The notes under the pieces are model-generated. The model saw only the letters and a program-made list of their open reading frames with translations. It made no database searches and had not been told where the DNA came from. DNA of 64,000 nt, from the NCBI GenBank assembly GCA_965228005.1, contig CBDDGV010000003.1, forward strand, positions 744,001-808,000, in the 5' to 3' direction. Origin of the DNA: JBCCXZ01 sp965228005 (GTDB lineage: Bacteria; Planctomycetota; Planctomycetia; Pirellulales; Lacipirellulaceae). The translations under genes were made by a program, and so were the position numbers. Each line of letters starts with the position of its first letter. Position 1 is the first letter of the stretch. Shown one piece after another: positions 44,197-54,305 of this stretch.

Positions 44197-44855
44197 TCTG
44201 TGTCCCCGTCCTGCTCGTTCGCTTCAGAGTTTTCGGCTTCTTCGGTGTTGCCGTGATCGTGGTCTTCTTCGTGGCTGTGGCCATTGTGATCGTGGTCATC
44301 GTGGTTATGATCGTGATCGTCGTGACCGTGGTCGTCGTGATCGTGCCCGTCGGCATCCGGCTCCTCACCAGTCAGTGGGAGCCGCGAGCGGATCTCCTCG
44401 ATCGCCTCTTCTAAGACATCGGAAACCTCTTCGTAGGCCGCCTTCTTGTCTCCGTCCTCGACGTGGTAGGCCTTGTCGATATCACCGAAGGCTTCGAACA
44501 GCCGCTCGCTCGCGGCCTTCACGGCGTCCCATTCACTTTCCGGAAGGTCCGTCTCTGCGGCGACATCCGGGATCGCTTCGAGCAGGTGGCCGATTTCGTG
44601 CAGCGGGTCGTGGGCGTCTTCCGGGTCGCCGTCGACGATCGCCGCTTGGATGGCCTCGCTCAGGTCTTCCAGTTCCGCGACCGCCTCGTGGAGCGAGTCA
44701 GGCCGGTGGGCGTGTTCGTGGTCATGGTCATGGCCATGATCGTGAGAGTGGCCTTCTGGGCCGTCTTCAGCGGTTCCGCACCCGGGGAGCGGGGCGGTGC
44801 ACAGCGCAACCGCGAGGATCAGGCTGAGGCGGACAATGCGGGGTTCTTCAAACAC
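44193..44855 (-). CDS. His/Asp-rich lipoprotein, putative metal buffer
   Basis: The 220-residue protein has a lipoprotein signal with lipobox APLPGC at about residues 21-26. Two His-rich tracts, SHDHGHDHDHEHAH just after it and HDHDDHGHDDHDHNHDDHDH near the C-terminus, flank a helical domain of about 110 residues (LHEAVAELEDLSEAIQAAI, then EIGHLLEAIPDVAAE). Such tracts bind Zn, Ni or Co. It probably holds or delivers metal at the membrane face for the two permeases in the operon. It overlaps the permease gene by 4 bases and follows the MoxR gene by 31 bases. The domain between the His tracts looks like a helical bundle with no named family. Confidence 0.8.
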   Translation of the reverse strand: MFEEPRIVRLSLILAVALCTAPLPGCGTAEDGPEGHSHDHGHDHDHEHAHRPDSLHEAVAELEDLSEAIQAAIVDGDPEDAHDPLHEIGHLLEAIPDVAAETDLPESEWDAVKAASERLFEAFGDIDKAYHVEDGDKKAAYEEVSDVLEEAIEEIRSRLPLTGEEPDADGHDHDDHGHDDHDHNHDDHDHNGHSHEEDHDHGNTEEAENSEANEQDGDTE

Positions 44856-44886
44856 GGCGGACTCCGTGGAGGAGGTTCAAGGCGGG

Positions 44887-45842
<956 letters not shown>

Positions 45843-45846
<4 letters not shown>

Positions 45847-48122
45847 CGTTGGTCTTCGTTCAGTGTCTCAGGAGTCCGCAGCGGAGCCTGGACCGCGTCC
45901 CAGCAGGCCGCCCGCGCCCGGTCCGGCTGCAACGGCACTGGAGCGCCCGCTCCGTACAGGGCCCACGAGGCGAGGGCCACGAAATCGCTGTGCGCGTGGA
46001 GTGTTTTCCACCTGCCGAGGGGCGTGCCGGTCGGCCGCGCCTGCTGGTGCGCCCAGGCCCGCCACTCGAACACCCGGAGGGTCAGCCGCGCGAGCCGGTC
46101 CGCTCCTGCCCCGCGCGACCAGATCGACCACCAACCCAACAACGTCGCGTCGAACAGCCGGCGTCGAGTCGCCAGAACGACGCCCAAAGCGAGCAGGCCC
46201 GAGCACGAAGCGATCGGGTGAGCGGCGAGTGCCTGCAAGGAAGCGGTCACGGCGCGACTCAAACGCGTGAGCAGAGTCTCTGGCGCGTAGAGCAGCTCAT
46301 AACCGGGGGTCGGTTCAACGGTCGCCCAAACGCCCGCCAGTTCCTCGCCGCCTTTCGTTACACGCAGGCCGTCGCTCGTACGGACCTCGACCCAGAAATG
46401 GGCGTCTTCGGCAAGCACCGGCGTCAAATCGGAGTTGCGCTCGAACCTGTTAGGGTTGGCGTAGAACCCGCTCCGCACCCGCGTGTCGTACCCCAGCGAC
46501 CGCAGCATCACCGCGGCGGAGGCGGCAAACAGGTAGTCCGGCCCCCGCTTGGAGACGCCCAGGAAGTGCTCGACCGCGTCCTCGGTTCCTTCGGGGACCA
46601 TCGCCGTCTGGTCGTGCACATAGTCCTGCCGCAGGCGGGCGATCACCGCCTCGACCTGAGGCCATCCTGCGGGCGCGTCGCGGACCCAGTCGCGGGCCAA
46701 GCCGGCCACGGCGCCGCCGTCCGTCTCGGGTTCCGACTTCGGCAGCTGGAGCGTCGCGTGCCGGTCGCGTAGACCGGACTCGAATTCGAAGATGGTCAGC
46801 TGAGGGATGTAGTCGACGGCCATCGCCAGGGAGCCGTCCGCGGCGAACGTGAACATCGACCCGGAGTGGAGCCGGCTGAGCGTGACGCTCCTCGTCCCGG
46901 CGGGCGTGGGAACGCGCTCCGTCCGCAGGTTGACCACCCGTACCTGGCTCCTGCTCGACGCCGTGAAGCAGTCCCCCGGCAGCGTAATCGAAAGGTCGAG
47001 CCAGCGGGGGCCGTCTGCTTCCGGCTCGCGGAGATTGGTCCTCAACGGCGGGGGTTCCCTGCTGGCGATGAGCGAACGCCCGTCCCAATGGTTGTAGGTC
47101 TCCAGGGCCAGGTGCAGCGGCGTTTGTCCCTTTACAAGGAGCAACGCCGCCGACAGCCGGTCCTCGGTTTCCGGGGTCCGTGCCGTGTTCTGACGGACGG
47201 TATCGAACTCGCGGGTCGATTGCTGCGTCAGCCCGCGCCGCTGGTGGTTGGTCTGCATCTGGGAAGGGGCCAGCGGGATGGCGCGCCGAACCTTCTTCTT
47301 CTTGATCGGTTCCGACTCGGAGAACTCGCTGAAGGTGTCGTAAAGGCTCGGCATCTTCGATTCGAGGAACAGTTCGCTATCGATCGGGCCAAACCCCGAC
47401 GCCTGGTCTTTCGCCGAGACCATCTGATCGCCGTCGCCGACGCCGCCCTGGGCGTAGGGGTCGTTCCAGAACGTCCCGCCGGAACTCGGGAAGAAGCCGG
47501 CTAGGGCCGTTGTGGCCTTCGTCCGGCTCGCCAAAGGAGCAACGGCCAGCGCGAACAACACGAGGCACGCGATCACCGCGAGGGCGGGCCGCACGGGGAC
47601 GGCGCGCTCCGAGGAGTCGGCAAACCGTCCGCCCAGGCCTTCCCAGTACGCGGCGAACAACCACCACGCCCCGACGGCCGCGTAGGCGACCAGCAGCCCG
47701 ATCGACCAGAAATCCGTGGCCCACAGGAAGCCGAACACCACCAGGAAGAAGCTCGCGAACGCAGACTGAAGAGTGGCGCGCGGCAGGCGGGGCGTCGCCG
47801 CCAAGCCGAGCATCGCGTTGCGGAGCACGCACGCGAGCTGCACTTCATAGGGATTGCCGAACCTCGTGAATAGACGCGCGGCCCCGTCCCAGGCGACGGG
47901 GAGCAAGGCCAGGGCGAGCACGCTCACAACCGCGGCGAGGTTCCAGTCCGTCCAGCGGCGCCGCCGGGCCAGCAACCCCACGCAGACCGCGCCCCCAACC
48001 GAGACGGCCAGCAACGCCGGGCCGTCGTGCACCCCGCGCCCGTCGAGCGCAAACTGCAACAGACCGGTCGCGATCAGGACCAGCGCGACGGTGACGCGGC
48101 TCAGGTGCGGGCTAACCGGCAC
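45843..48122 (-). CDS. Membrane transglutaminase-like protein lacking the catalytic Cys
   Basis: The 759-residue protein has about six membrane helices in the first 220 residues, a large periplasmic region, a transglutaminase-like core at about residues 500-600, a helix near 640, and a cytoplasmic tail (FEWRAWAHQQARPTGTP). This is the TgpA-like layout. In the core the GxCxxFA motif reads GPDYLFAASAAVMLRSLG, with D529 where Cys belongs, while the His-containing AEDAHFWVEV and the following VEPTPGYE remain. It may therefore be a pseudoenzyme. The start is GTG at 48122 with CGGAGGG about 7 bases upstream, inside the end of the DUF58 gene. The ATG further upstream gives no plausible extension. 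Confidence 0.85.
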
Positions 48123-49383
48123 GGCTGGCCCTCCGGGTCTCGTTCCGCCAGCCTTGGAGAACCTGGCCGGCCACGTCGTCGGGCGAGTCGACGACGATCC
48201 ACGCACCGCGTTCGTCTTGCTCCCGGCCCCCGAACCCGTAGCCTCCTAGGAGGATGGCCCGGTCGGTTCGGATCGGGCTCTTGTGCGTGCCGATCGACAC
48301 ACGGACGGCGGGCGCGTTGCGACGCCGCGGCACGCCGCCGGACCCAGACGAACCCGTGCCGTCCCGCTGCAACAGCGCGATCTCATCCAGCAGCCGCTGC
48401 AGGTGCAGCTCGGTCGAGTGCGCGCTGACCTTCTTGTCGCCCAACCACAGCTGCACGCCGCCCTGTTTTTCGACCACCGCCTCGCAGATGCTCGCCGCGA
48501 TGCGGAGCGACCACTCGAGCGTCGAGTCGCTCCCCCCCGCGGAGTGGTTTGCGGGGTCGGTGTCCACGAACACGGCAATCTCGGGGACGACCGACGCCTC
48601 GCGTTCGCTCACGATCAGCCGGTCGTAGCGTGCGCTCTTGGCCCAGTGCACGTCGCGGAGCGTGTCGCCGTGCCGGTGCTCCCGCGTGCCGAGCCGGAAG
48701 CCTTCCTCGCCCGCGCGGTCTTCCGAGAGCACGCCGCGCCAGTCGGTGCGGCTGCTGCAGTCGCCCAGCGGCGGGAGCCAGAAGGTTTGCGGCCAGACGA
48801 GCAGTTGCTTCTCCGTCTTCACCGGCCGCGAGGCCCGCCAGAGGCCGAAGGGAAACGCCGTGCCGATGCGGACGCTCTCCCGGGGGTAGGCGCCGCGCAT
48901 GCCGGGGGTAAACGAGAAATCGAAGGTAGCCCGCGACCACCCGTCGGTCCGCGCCAATGCCGCCGCTTCAGAACCGTCGTCGCCAAAAGGGTCGGTGACC
49001 GCGAGCCCCCAGACGGGCCACGGCCAGCGATTGATGACAACGAACTTCGCGATGGTCGGCTTGCCTTCCCGGCCGCGGTGCGATGCGAATTCTAGCTGCG
49101 CTTGGACCCCCCTCATCGCGATCCAAGGCCAGACGAGCCCGACGGCGATGACCATGAGGATCGCTGCCAGGAGCGCGAACCCCTGCGGCGCCACAAAAAA
49201 CCCGCACAGCAGCGAGACGAAGGCCCCGATGATGAGGACACCGAGCGGGGTCCTCAGCCACGCCACGTAACGGTTGGCCCATTCACAATGGTCCTCGAGC
49301 GCCACCCACTTGAGCCACTCGGCCAGCGAACGCTTGGTCCGCGGCCGCCGCACCGTGGTCGAACTCGTGGTCAAACGGCTCAT
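48112..49383 (-). CDS. DUF58 domain membrane protein
   Basis: The 423-residue protein has two membrane helices at about residues 45-85 (LGVLIIGAFVSLLCGFFVAP, LLAAILMVIAVGLVWPWIA). A beta domain follows, then the DUF58 core around GDTLRDVHWAKSARYDRLIV, ending in a von Willebrand-like region (EIAVFVDTDPA). In MoxR systems DUF58 proteins are partners of the ATPase and of the transglutaminase protein. Both are encoded downstream in the same transcript. The start at 49383 overlaps the permease gene stop by 4 bases. Its frame runs upstream through the permease gene in an unlikely composition, so the shorter start is correct. Confidence 0.88.
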   Translation of the reverse strand: MSRLTTSSTTVRRPRTKRSLAEWLKWVALEDHCEWANRYVAWLRTPLGVLIIGAFVSLLCGFFVAPQGFALLAAILMVIAVGLVWPWIAMRGVQAQLEFASHRGREGKPTIAKFVVINRWPWPVWGLAVTDPFGDDGSEAAALARTDGWSRATFDFSFTPGMRGAYPRESVRIGTAFPFGLWRASRPVKTEKQLLVWPQTFWLPPLGDCSSRTDWRGVLSEDRAGEEGFRLGTREHRHGDTLRDVHWAKSARYDRLIVSEREASVVPEIAVFVDTDPANHSAGGSDSTLEWSLRIAASICEAVVEKQGGVQLWLGDKKVSAHSTELHLQRLLDEIALLQRDGTGSSGSGGVPRRRNAPAVRVSIGTHKSPIRTDRAILLGGYGFGGREQDERGAWIVVDSPDDVAGQVLQGWRNETRRASRAG

Positions 49384-50570
49384 TTCGTGGCGACTCCGTA
49401 CAGTTGCGGCGCGCCGACCGGCTCGGCGACTTGTTGTGGTTTTGTCTGGTGCCCGTGCTTGTGCGTGTGCGTCAAGCGACGGAGCACCGAGCGGATGGCG
49501 AGCGCCGCCACGCACGCCGCGAACAACCAACGCCACGCGGGAGTCGAGCTGATCGACGCGCGCCCTTCGCTGGAGAGCACGACCGTCTCCAGGGCGTGCC
49601 CGTGGTCGTGACCGGCGTGCCCGTGTTCGTGGCCGGCGTGGGTGTGCGCCGCCGTGACCGCGGCTTCGGGCAACCACGCCGTCGCGGCGCCGGCCGCCAG
49701 CGCGATCGTGATCAACGAACCCGCGTAGAACGCAGCCGCCCGAGAGCCCATGGCTCCGCGGATCGCGTTCAGCTCGCCGAGGTTCGTAGCGGGGCCGGCG
49801 ATCAGGAACGCCACGGCCACCCCCGGGTCGACCCCCCGGGCGAGGAGGCTGCCGGCGATCACCAGCGACGGCACCGAGCAGGTGTAGGCAGGCAGCGAGA
49901 CGGCCACCGCGGCGACCATCGCCGTCCAACTTGGTTGGGACAGCCAGCCGTTGACCAATCCTTCCGGCAAAGCCACCAGGATGAGCGACGCCGCCGAGAG
50001 GCCCAGCAGCAGCGATCCGCTCAAGTCAGTCCCGAGCTCGTCGAACGACCAACGGAGGGCCTTCGGCAACCTTTTGCCGGCTTGGGGTTTCGTGCCGCAG
50101 CCGCAGCCGCAGTCGGACTTGGCCTTCGCTGAATTCGTCTTCACATACTGAGGCGCCTCGCCGAGCCAGTGGTTGCCGACGACCCCAATCGCCACCGCCG
50201 CCGCAACCGCCACGAGGCTGTACCACCCGAGCAGCAGGGGCCCCAGGACAGCCCAACCCAGCACCACCGTCACCGGGGAGATCGCGGGCGAGCTGGTCAT
50301 GAACGCCAGCGCGGTGCCGATCGATGCGCCGCTCCGCGTCAAGCCGACGCCGAGCGGGATCGTGCTGCAAGAACAGATGGGCAGCAACGCCCCCGCACCC
50401 ACGACGCGCGCAACGGGCGCCAGGCGACGACCAGCGACACCGCGGCGGAGGATCCTCTCGGGAACAAACTCGTGCAGCAGACCGGCGATCACGAACCCGA
50501 GCACCACAAGCGGCGCGGACTCGAGCAAGACGGCGCAGAACGCGACGCAAAACTCTTGGAGGAACTGCAT
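49380..50570 (-). CDS. DUF318-family Cu/Zn efflux-type permease with His and Cys motifs
   Basis: The 396-residue protein matches the predicted permease family related to SO_0444-type Cu/Zn efflux transporters: a first helix block (FCAVLLESAPLVVLGFVIAG), the GALLPICSCSTIPLGVGL signature, TALAFMTSSPAISPVT and VSLPAYTCSVPSLVIAG. Two cytoplasmic metal-binding tracts stand out: SDCGCGCGTK in mid-protein and HTHAGHEHGHAGHDHGH after the eighth helix, with a further HTHKHGH near the end. The start is ATG 50570 (MQFLQEFCVAF). It is the second gene of the operon that opens with the Cys-rich protein, under the box at 51135-51153. Confidence 0.85.
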   Translation of the reverse strand: MQFLQEFCVAFCAVLLESAPLVVLGFVIAGLLHEFVPERILRRGVAGRRLAPVARVVGAGALLPICSCSTIPLGVGLTRSGASIGTALAFMTSSPAISPVTVVLGWAVLGPLLLGWYSLVAVAAAVAIGVVGNHWLGEAPQYVKTNSAKAKSDCGCGCGTKPQAGKRLPKALRWSFDELGTDLSGSLLLGLSAASLILVALPEGLVNGWLSQPSWTAMVAAVAVSLPAYTCSVPSLVIAGSLLARGVDPGVAVAFLIAGPATNLGELNAIRGAMGSRAAAFYAGSLITIALAAGAATAWLPEAAVTAAHTHAGHEHGHAGHDHGHALETVVLSSEGRASISSTPAWRWLFAACVAALAIRSVLRRLTHTHKHGHQTKPQQVAEPVGAPQLYGVATK

Positions 50571-50684
50571 CTGATACCCACAAGCGGACGAGACGCCGTC
50601 TGTTAACGCAACGCTCCTTGGGGGAGCGTCACACGGGCAGAGCGGCACGGACCAGACACGCCTTCCGAACGAAGGCGACGAAGG

Positions 50685-51119
50685 TCACGCCACAGGTGGG
50701 CCGCGGGAATGGGCCAGACGGATCGCGGCGGCGATCACCGCGTTCTCGAGCTGCACGGCCGCTTCGCCCGTGGCCAACTCGATCGAGAGCGGCTCGACGA
50801 CGAACGGCGTCACGCTCTGGTACTGGGCCAGCAGGTCGCACACGGCGCAGCCGCCGCAGCACTGAGCCGCATCGGCGGCGATGACGGTTCCGTCCTGCCG
50901 GTCGTTCTGGTTCGGCTCTTCGGACGCCCGCTTGCAGTAGACGCAGTCTTCACAACCGGGAGTCGACGACTTGGCGGACGTGCAGCACGCGGAGGAGCAC
51001 TCTTCGTTCAGCCCGTGCTCACAACCCAGCAAGCTGTGCAGGCCTGTACCGAGACCGCCCACTAGCGTGACGTGCGCTAGCGCTAACCAAGCGGCGGTTT
51101 GGTGGAGGGTGCGGTGCAT
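50685..51119 (-). CDS. Small Cys-rich exported protein
   Basis: The 144-residue product starts at the ATG at 51119 (MHRTLHQTAAWLALAHVTLV) with a hydrophobic, signal-like N-terminus. It then carries many Cys residues: LLGCEHG, CSSACCTS, GCEDCVYCKRA and QCCGGCAVCDLL. Such Cys density suggests metal binding or disulfide-rich folding. It is the first gene of the operon that continues through the permease, DUF58, transglutaminase, MoxR and His-rich lipoprotein genes. A palindromic box lies 16 bases upstream of its start. No family is recognised. The frame also extends to a TTG at 51152, but that would put the box within the coding sequence. Confidence 0.65.
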   Translation of the reverse strand: MHRTLHQTAAWLALAHVTLVGGLGTGLHSLLGCEHGLNEECSSACCTSAKSSTPGCEDCVYCKRASEEPNQNDRQDGTVIAADAAQCCGGCAVCDLLAQYQSVTPFVVEPLSIELATGEAAVQLENAVIAAAIRLAHSRGPPVA

Positions 51120-51134
51120 GCTTAGATTCCAGTT

Positions 51135-51153
51135 CTTGCAATTGTGTTGCAAG
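51135..51153. promoter_or_regulatory. Fur-family (Zur/Nur-like) operator, copy A
   Basis: CTTGCAATTGTGTTGCAAG is a perfect inverted repeat (CTTGCAA-N5-TTGCAAG) immediately upstream of the Cys-rich protein gene that heads the permease-MoxR operon. Closely related words occur at 54227, 54253 and 54806, always upstream of metal-related genes on the minus strand. Confidence 0.75.
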
Positions 51154-51251
51154 ACGAGCTTCTAGGCAAGCAATAATACGGGCTTTTCCCAGAGCCCGGG
51201 AGGCCATCTGGCAGGGGTTTCGAGCCTGAAAGACCCCGTCATCGCCGCCGG

Positions 51252-51839
51252 CTAAGCTTCGGCGGCCGCCTCGGCCTCGTGGGGACATCCTGCTCGGCAG
51301 CAGGCGCAGGACTTCCGGTGGTTCGTCAGGTGCCCCGCCACAAGCAGCAGCCCCCCGAGGGGCGTCACCAGCGGCGTAAACCAGGCGGCGGAGGCAACCG
51401 CCGCGGTTTCGGCCACGGGCTCCGGCTCGGCTTCGGCGCAGTGAGCGCAGTCCGAGGCGCTGCAGACCGGCTCCTCAACGGCCGCTCGCGACGCCGAAGC
51501 ACACGTCGCGCAGCCTTGGCATTCCAGCCCGAAGGCGGCGACCGCGAGCAGGAGCACCCCGGTCGAGCCGACCAGCACCGGCGCGAGGCTCCCGTGCCTC
51601 CGCCACCCCGGCAAGAACGCCAACGCCGCCAGGCCGAAGCACACCAGGGCCATCACCTGGTGGAACGATTCGTCCGCCAGCCAGCTCAGCCCCAGCATGG
51701 GCAGGTAGCCGATCAAGAGCGGCATCGCGGCGCAGTGGATCGCGCACGCCACCGAGGCCGCCAGCCCGGCCCCATCAGCCCAGGCCCGGTGCGTATTGCC
51801 CTCGGAGGGTTCGATTTCGACGGATTCCAAGTGACTCAC
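51252..51839 (-). CDS. MerC-domain membrane protein
   Basis: The 195-residue protein begins at a GTG (51839) that overlaps the GTPase stop (GTGA). Its first half is a MerC-like domain: ASVACAIHCAAMPLLIGYLPMLGL contains the conserved Cys-His region, followed by helices ALVCFGLAALAFLPGW and LVGSTGVLLLAVAAFGLEC. A Cys/Glu-rich loop (CQGCATCASASRAA, CSASDCAHCAE) and one more helix follow, ending with SCACCRAGCPHEAE. MerC proteins move or sense mercury, and related ones sit in zinc regulons. Placement beside a COG0523 GTPase and a Fur-family regulator supports metal trafficking, probably zinc. Confidence 0.8.
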   Translation of the reverse strand: MSHLESVEIEPSEGNTHRAWADGAGLAASVACAIHCAAMPLLIGYLPMLGLSWLADESFHQVMALVCFGLAALAFLPGWRRHGSLAPVLVGSTGVLLLAVAAFGLECQGCATCASASRAAVEEPVCSASDCAHCAEAEPEPVAETAAVASAAWFTPLVTPLGGLLLVAGHLTNHRKSCACCRAGCPHEAEAAAEA

Positions 51840-53080
51840 AGGTTCTCCTCGATCGGCTCTTCGTCTGACCACTCGATGATGGGCAAGGGGTCCTCGAAAT
51901 CTGACCAGCGGGCGGGGCCGAGTGCAAGCTCCTCGTCCGTCAGCAGACAATCTTCCAGCATCGACTCGATCACCGGGCGGTCCATGTCGATGCCGATGAA
52001 CACAATCTCCTGCCGCCGGTCGCCGTAAGGCTCCTCGAACTCGCTGCGGATGTCTTCCAGCAGCTCGGCGTTCTCGGGGATGTCTTCCGGCCACTCCTCC
52101 TCTGGGGCGGCCGCCCACCACAACCCGGCCGGGTTCAACTGCACCGACACGCCCGCGTGGGACCAGACGTAGGCGTAGTCGTGCCGAGAAGCGACCCAGA
52201 GGAAACCCTTCGACCGCAGAACGCCCGCCAGGATGCCGCCCTCCAGGTCGAGCCGATTCCACAACCGGCCCGCGTGGAACGGCCGGCGGGCGCGGTAGAC
52301 GAAGCTCGAGATGCCGTACTCGTCGGTTTCCGGCTGCTCCTCGCCCCGCGGTACCTCCAGCCAGCCGGGTTGGGCGCTGGCTTCGTCCATCGAGAACAGC
52401 CCCGTCCCCACGATCGCCGCGGGGTCGGTCTTGCCGCGCACCGTCTCGATGATCCGCGCCTTGGGGTTGAGGTTCCGCAGCACGCCCAGCAGCATCAGCT
52501 TGTCCGACTCGTCGATCAGGTCGCACTTGTTCAGCAGGATGACGTTCGCGAACTCCACCTGGTCGGTCAGCAGGTCGACGACGTTGCGCCCGTCTTCGTC
52601 GCTCAGCCCCATCTTGCGGTCGACCAGGTCGTCCGACGAACCGAAGTCGCTCAGGAACCGGCCGGCGTCCACCACGGTCACCATCGTGTCGAGCGCGGCC
52701 ACGTCCGAGAGGCTGTCGCCCTCTTCGTCGGCGAACGTAAACGTCTCGGCCACCGGGAGCGGCTCGCTGATGCCGGTCGACTCGATCAGCAGGTAGTCGA
52801 AACGGCCGTCCCTGGCCAATTCTGCTACCTCAAGGAGCAAGTCTTCGCGGAGCGTGCAGCAGATGCATCCGTTCGTCATCTCGACGAGCTTCTCCTCCGT
52901 GCGGCTCAGGCCGGCCTGGCCGTCGCGCACGAGCGAGGCGTCGATGTTCACCTCGCTCATGTCGTTGACGATCACCGCCACCCGTAGGCCGGAACGGTTG
53001 GAGAGCACGTGGTTGAGGACCGTCGTCTTCCCGGCGCCGAGGAAGCCGGAAAGGACGGTGACGGGGAGTGGGTTCGCCAT
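51836..53080 (-). CDS. COG0523 GTP-binding metallochaperone (CobW/ZigA-like)
   Basis: The 414-residue GTPase has Walker A GFLGAGKT (residues 12-19), the metal-binding CxCC motif at C72-x-C74-C75 (GCICCTLRED), ESTGISEPLPVAETF, and the base-specificity motif NKCD. The C-terminal CobW_C domain follows with WNRLDLEGGILAGVLRSKGFLW. Such proteins insert or deliver Zn or Co using GTP. Those under Zur control are thought to act in zinc starvation. It precedes the MerC gene in the same transcript and follows the PEP-CTERM gene by 94 bases. Two Fur-family boxes upstream of that gene likely control all three. Confidence 0.93.
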   Translation of the reverse strand: MANPLPVTVLSGFLGAGKTTVLNHVLSNRSGLRVAVIVNDMSEVNIDASLVRDGQAGLSRTEEKLVEMTNGCICCTLREDLLLEVAELARDGRFDYLLIESTGISEPLPVAETFTFADEEGDSLSDVAALDTMVTVVDAGRFLSDFGSSDDLVDRKMGLSDEDGRNVVDLLTDQVEFANVILLNKCDLIDESDKLMLLGVLRNLNPKARIIETVRGKTDPAAIVGTGLFSMDEASAQPGWLEVPRGEEQPETDEYGISSFVYRARRPFHAGRLWNRLDLEGGILAGVLRSKGFLWVASRHDYAYVWSHAGVSVQLNPAGLWWAAAPEEEWPEDIPENAELLEDIRSEFEEPYGDRRQEIVFIGIDMDRPVIESMLEDCLLTDEELALGPARWSDFEDPLPIIEWSDEEPIEENL

Positions 53081-53174
53081 CAGCTAAGCTCTCTGAACAA
53101 GGAATTTAGGCAGGGGTTGAGCGGAAACCACGCCCCCCCGTGAAGCGCCTCGCCGGAGCGGCGCCGTGTTCCGA

Positions 53175-54155
53175 CTACGGTTTCCGCCGGCGGATGCCGA
53201 AACAGAACCCGGCCAGGGCCAGCAGCCCGACACCGCCCGGCTCCGGCACCGGCGACGAGCCGAACCCGAAGAAGATCACGCCCGGGTTCGTGCCGACCAA
53301 CTCCCAGGTCCCATCCGAGAGGTCGTAACGGGCGACCCCGCCCAAGCGAGAGAAGTCGACGCCGTCGTCTGAGAAATTCACGGCGCCGAACAACGCGTCG
53401 AACTCGCCGTCCTGGTCTTCGTCGACCCCGGTCAAGGCCGCAAAACCACTGAATGTCGTCCCGCCATCGGTCACGCTGCCGACGGCCCCGACAGCCCCCA
53501 CCACCGATGCGGCGCCGGTGTCGGCGTCGAGGGCGATCAATGAATCCGAATCGAGGTCGACGCCGTAGAGCGTCTCGCCGACGGCGCCGAGGCTGATCAG
53601 GAAGGGCAGGGAGGTGCCGGGGGCGTTTCCGGCCGCGGCGTCGATCGTGTCGCCGATCTCCGTCGTGCTGACCGAGATCGGTGCGGCAGAGCCCGTCGCG
53701 ATGTCGATGCTGAAGAGCTGCTGCGTGTCGAAGTTCCCGTCGAACGGCACGAGGAAGCCGCGGCCGTCCGGCAACACCTCGAAGCCGGTCCCGCTGAGGC
53801 CGTTGTTCGCCCCGATCGGGGTCTGTGTGGCCGTGGCGGGGTCGATCTCTCGCAGTTCGCCGCTGGAGAAGCCGAGCAAGCGACCGTCGATGGTCCCGGC
53901 CAACGCGGCGGGGAGGCCCGTGGTGACCGGCGAGACCGGCGTCGCCACGCCGGTTGTCGTGTCGATCGCGTAGACGAAGTTCTCCCGGGTGTCGTCGTGG
54001 CCGGGCTGCCCGGGCGGGATGTTGTCGGGGTCGCCGGGGATCAGCAGCTGCCCGGAGGCAAAGATCGTGGCCGCCGCCGACGCTTGTGTCGAACAGGTTG
54101 CGGATACGGCGATTGCCAGAACCAGCAAGAAAGCCCGCGATGAAGTCAGTTTCAT
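53175..54155 (-). CDS. PEP-CTERM beta-propeller-like exported protein
   Basis: The 326-residue protein has a signal peptide (FLLVLAIAVSATCSTQASA, residues 8-26) and ends with a PEP-CTERM signal: PVPEPGGVGLLALAGFCFG then RRRK. In between are repeated beta-blade-like units (FVYAIDTTTGVATPVSPVTT, LREIDPATATQTPIGANNG, LFSIDIATGSAAPISVS, LIALDADTGAASVVGAVG) as in DUF4394 or WD-like propellers. It is anchored through the exosortase route. The start at 54155 has GAGAGGTGA about 7 bases upstream. Its promoter region carries two tandem Fur-family boxes, which makes it an unusual metal-controlled PEP-CTERM gene and the likely first gene of the GTPase-MerC operon. Confidence 0.85.
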   Translation of the reverse strand: MKLTSSRAFLLVLAIAVSATCSTQASAAATIFASGQLLIPGDPDNIPPGQPGHDDTRENFVYAIDTTTGVATPVSPVTTGLPAALAGTIDGRLLGFSSGELREIDPATATQTPIGANNGLSGTGFEVLPDGRGFLVPFDGNFDTQQLFSIDIATGSAAPISVSTTEIGDTIDAAAGNAPGTSLPFLISLGAVGETLYGVDLDSDSLIALDADTGAASVVGAVGAVGSVTDGGTTFSGFAALTGVDEDQDGEFDALFGAVNFSDDGVDFSRLGGVARYDLSDGTWELVGTNPGVIFFGFGSSPVPEPGGVGLLALAGFCFGIRRRKP

Positions 54156-54226
54156 GAGGTCACCTCTCTGGAGTGAACGCGGAATCAGGAATGGAGCCTG
54201 GGCGGGGGCAGGTGCGCAAGAGCGCA

Positions 54227-54245
54227 CGTGCAATTGGATTGCAGA
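54227..54245. promoter_or_regulatory. Fur-family operator, copy B
   Basis: CGTGCAATTGGATTGCAGA matches the box at 51135 at most positions (TGCAATTNNATTGCA). It lies about 70-90 bases upstream of the PEP-CTERM gene start and 26 bases from copy C, centre to centre, so two dimers could bind on roughly the same face of the helix. Confidence 0.6.
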
Positions 54246-54252
54246 TTACCAA

Positions 54253-54271
54253 TATGCAATTCAGTTGCAAG
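54253..54271. promoter_or_regulatory. Fur-family operator, copy C
   Basis: TATGCAATTCAGTTGCAAG has the TGCAA-N5-TTGCA core with the right half (GTTGCAAG) identical to copy A. It stands beside copy B in the gap between the regulator gene and the PEP-CTERM gene. Confidence 0.6.
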
Positions 54272-54305
54272 TGCCTAGCGTCCGCGATTCTGCAGACGCC
54301 CGGCC

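Noticed and set aside
42649..44256. 535-residue plus-strand frame opposite the permease
   Set aside because: It is the reverse of a hydrophobic protein and thus Arg/Gly/His-rich. No domain, no ribosome site.
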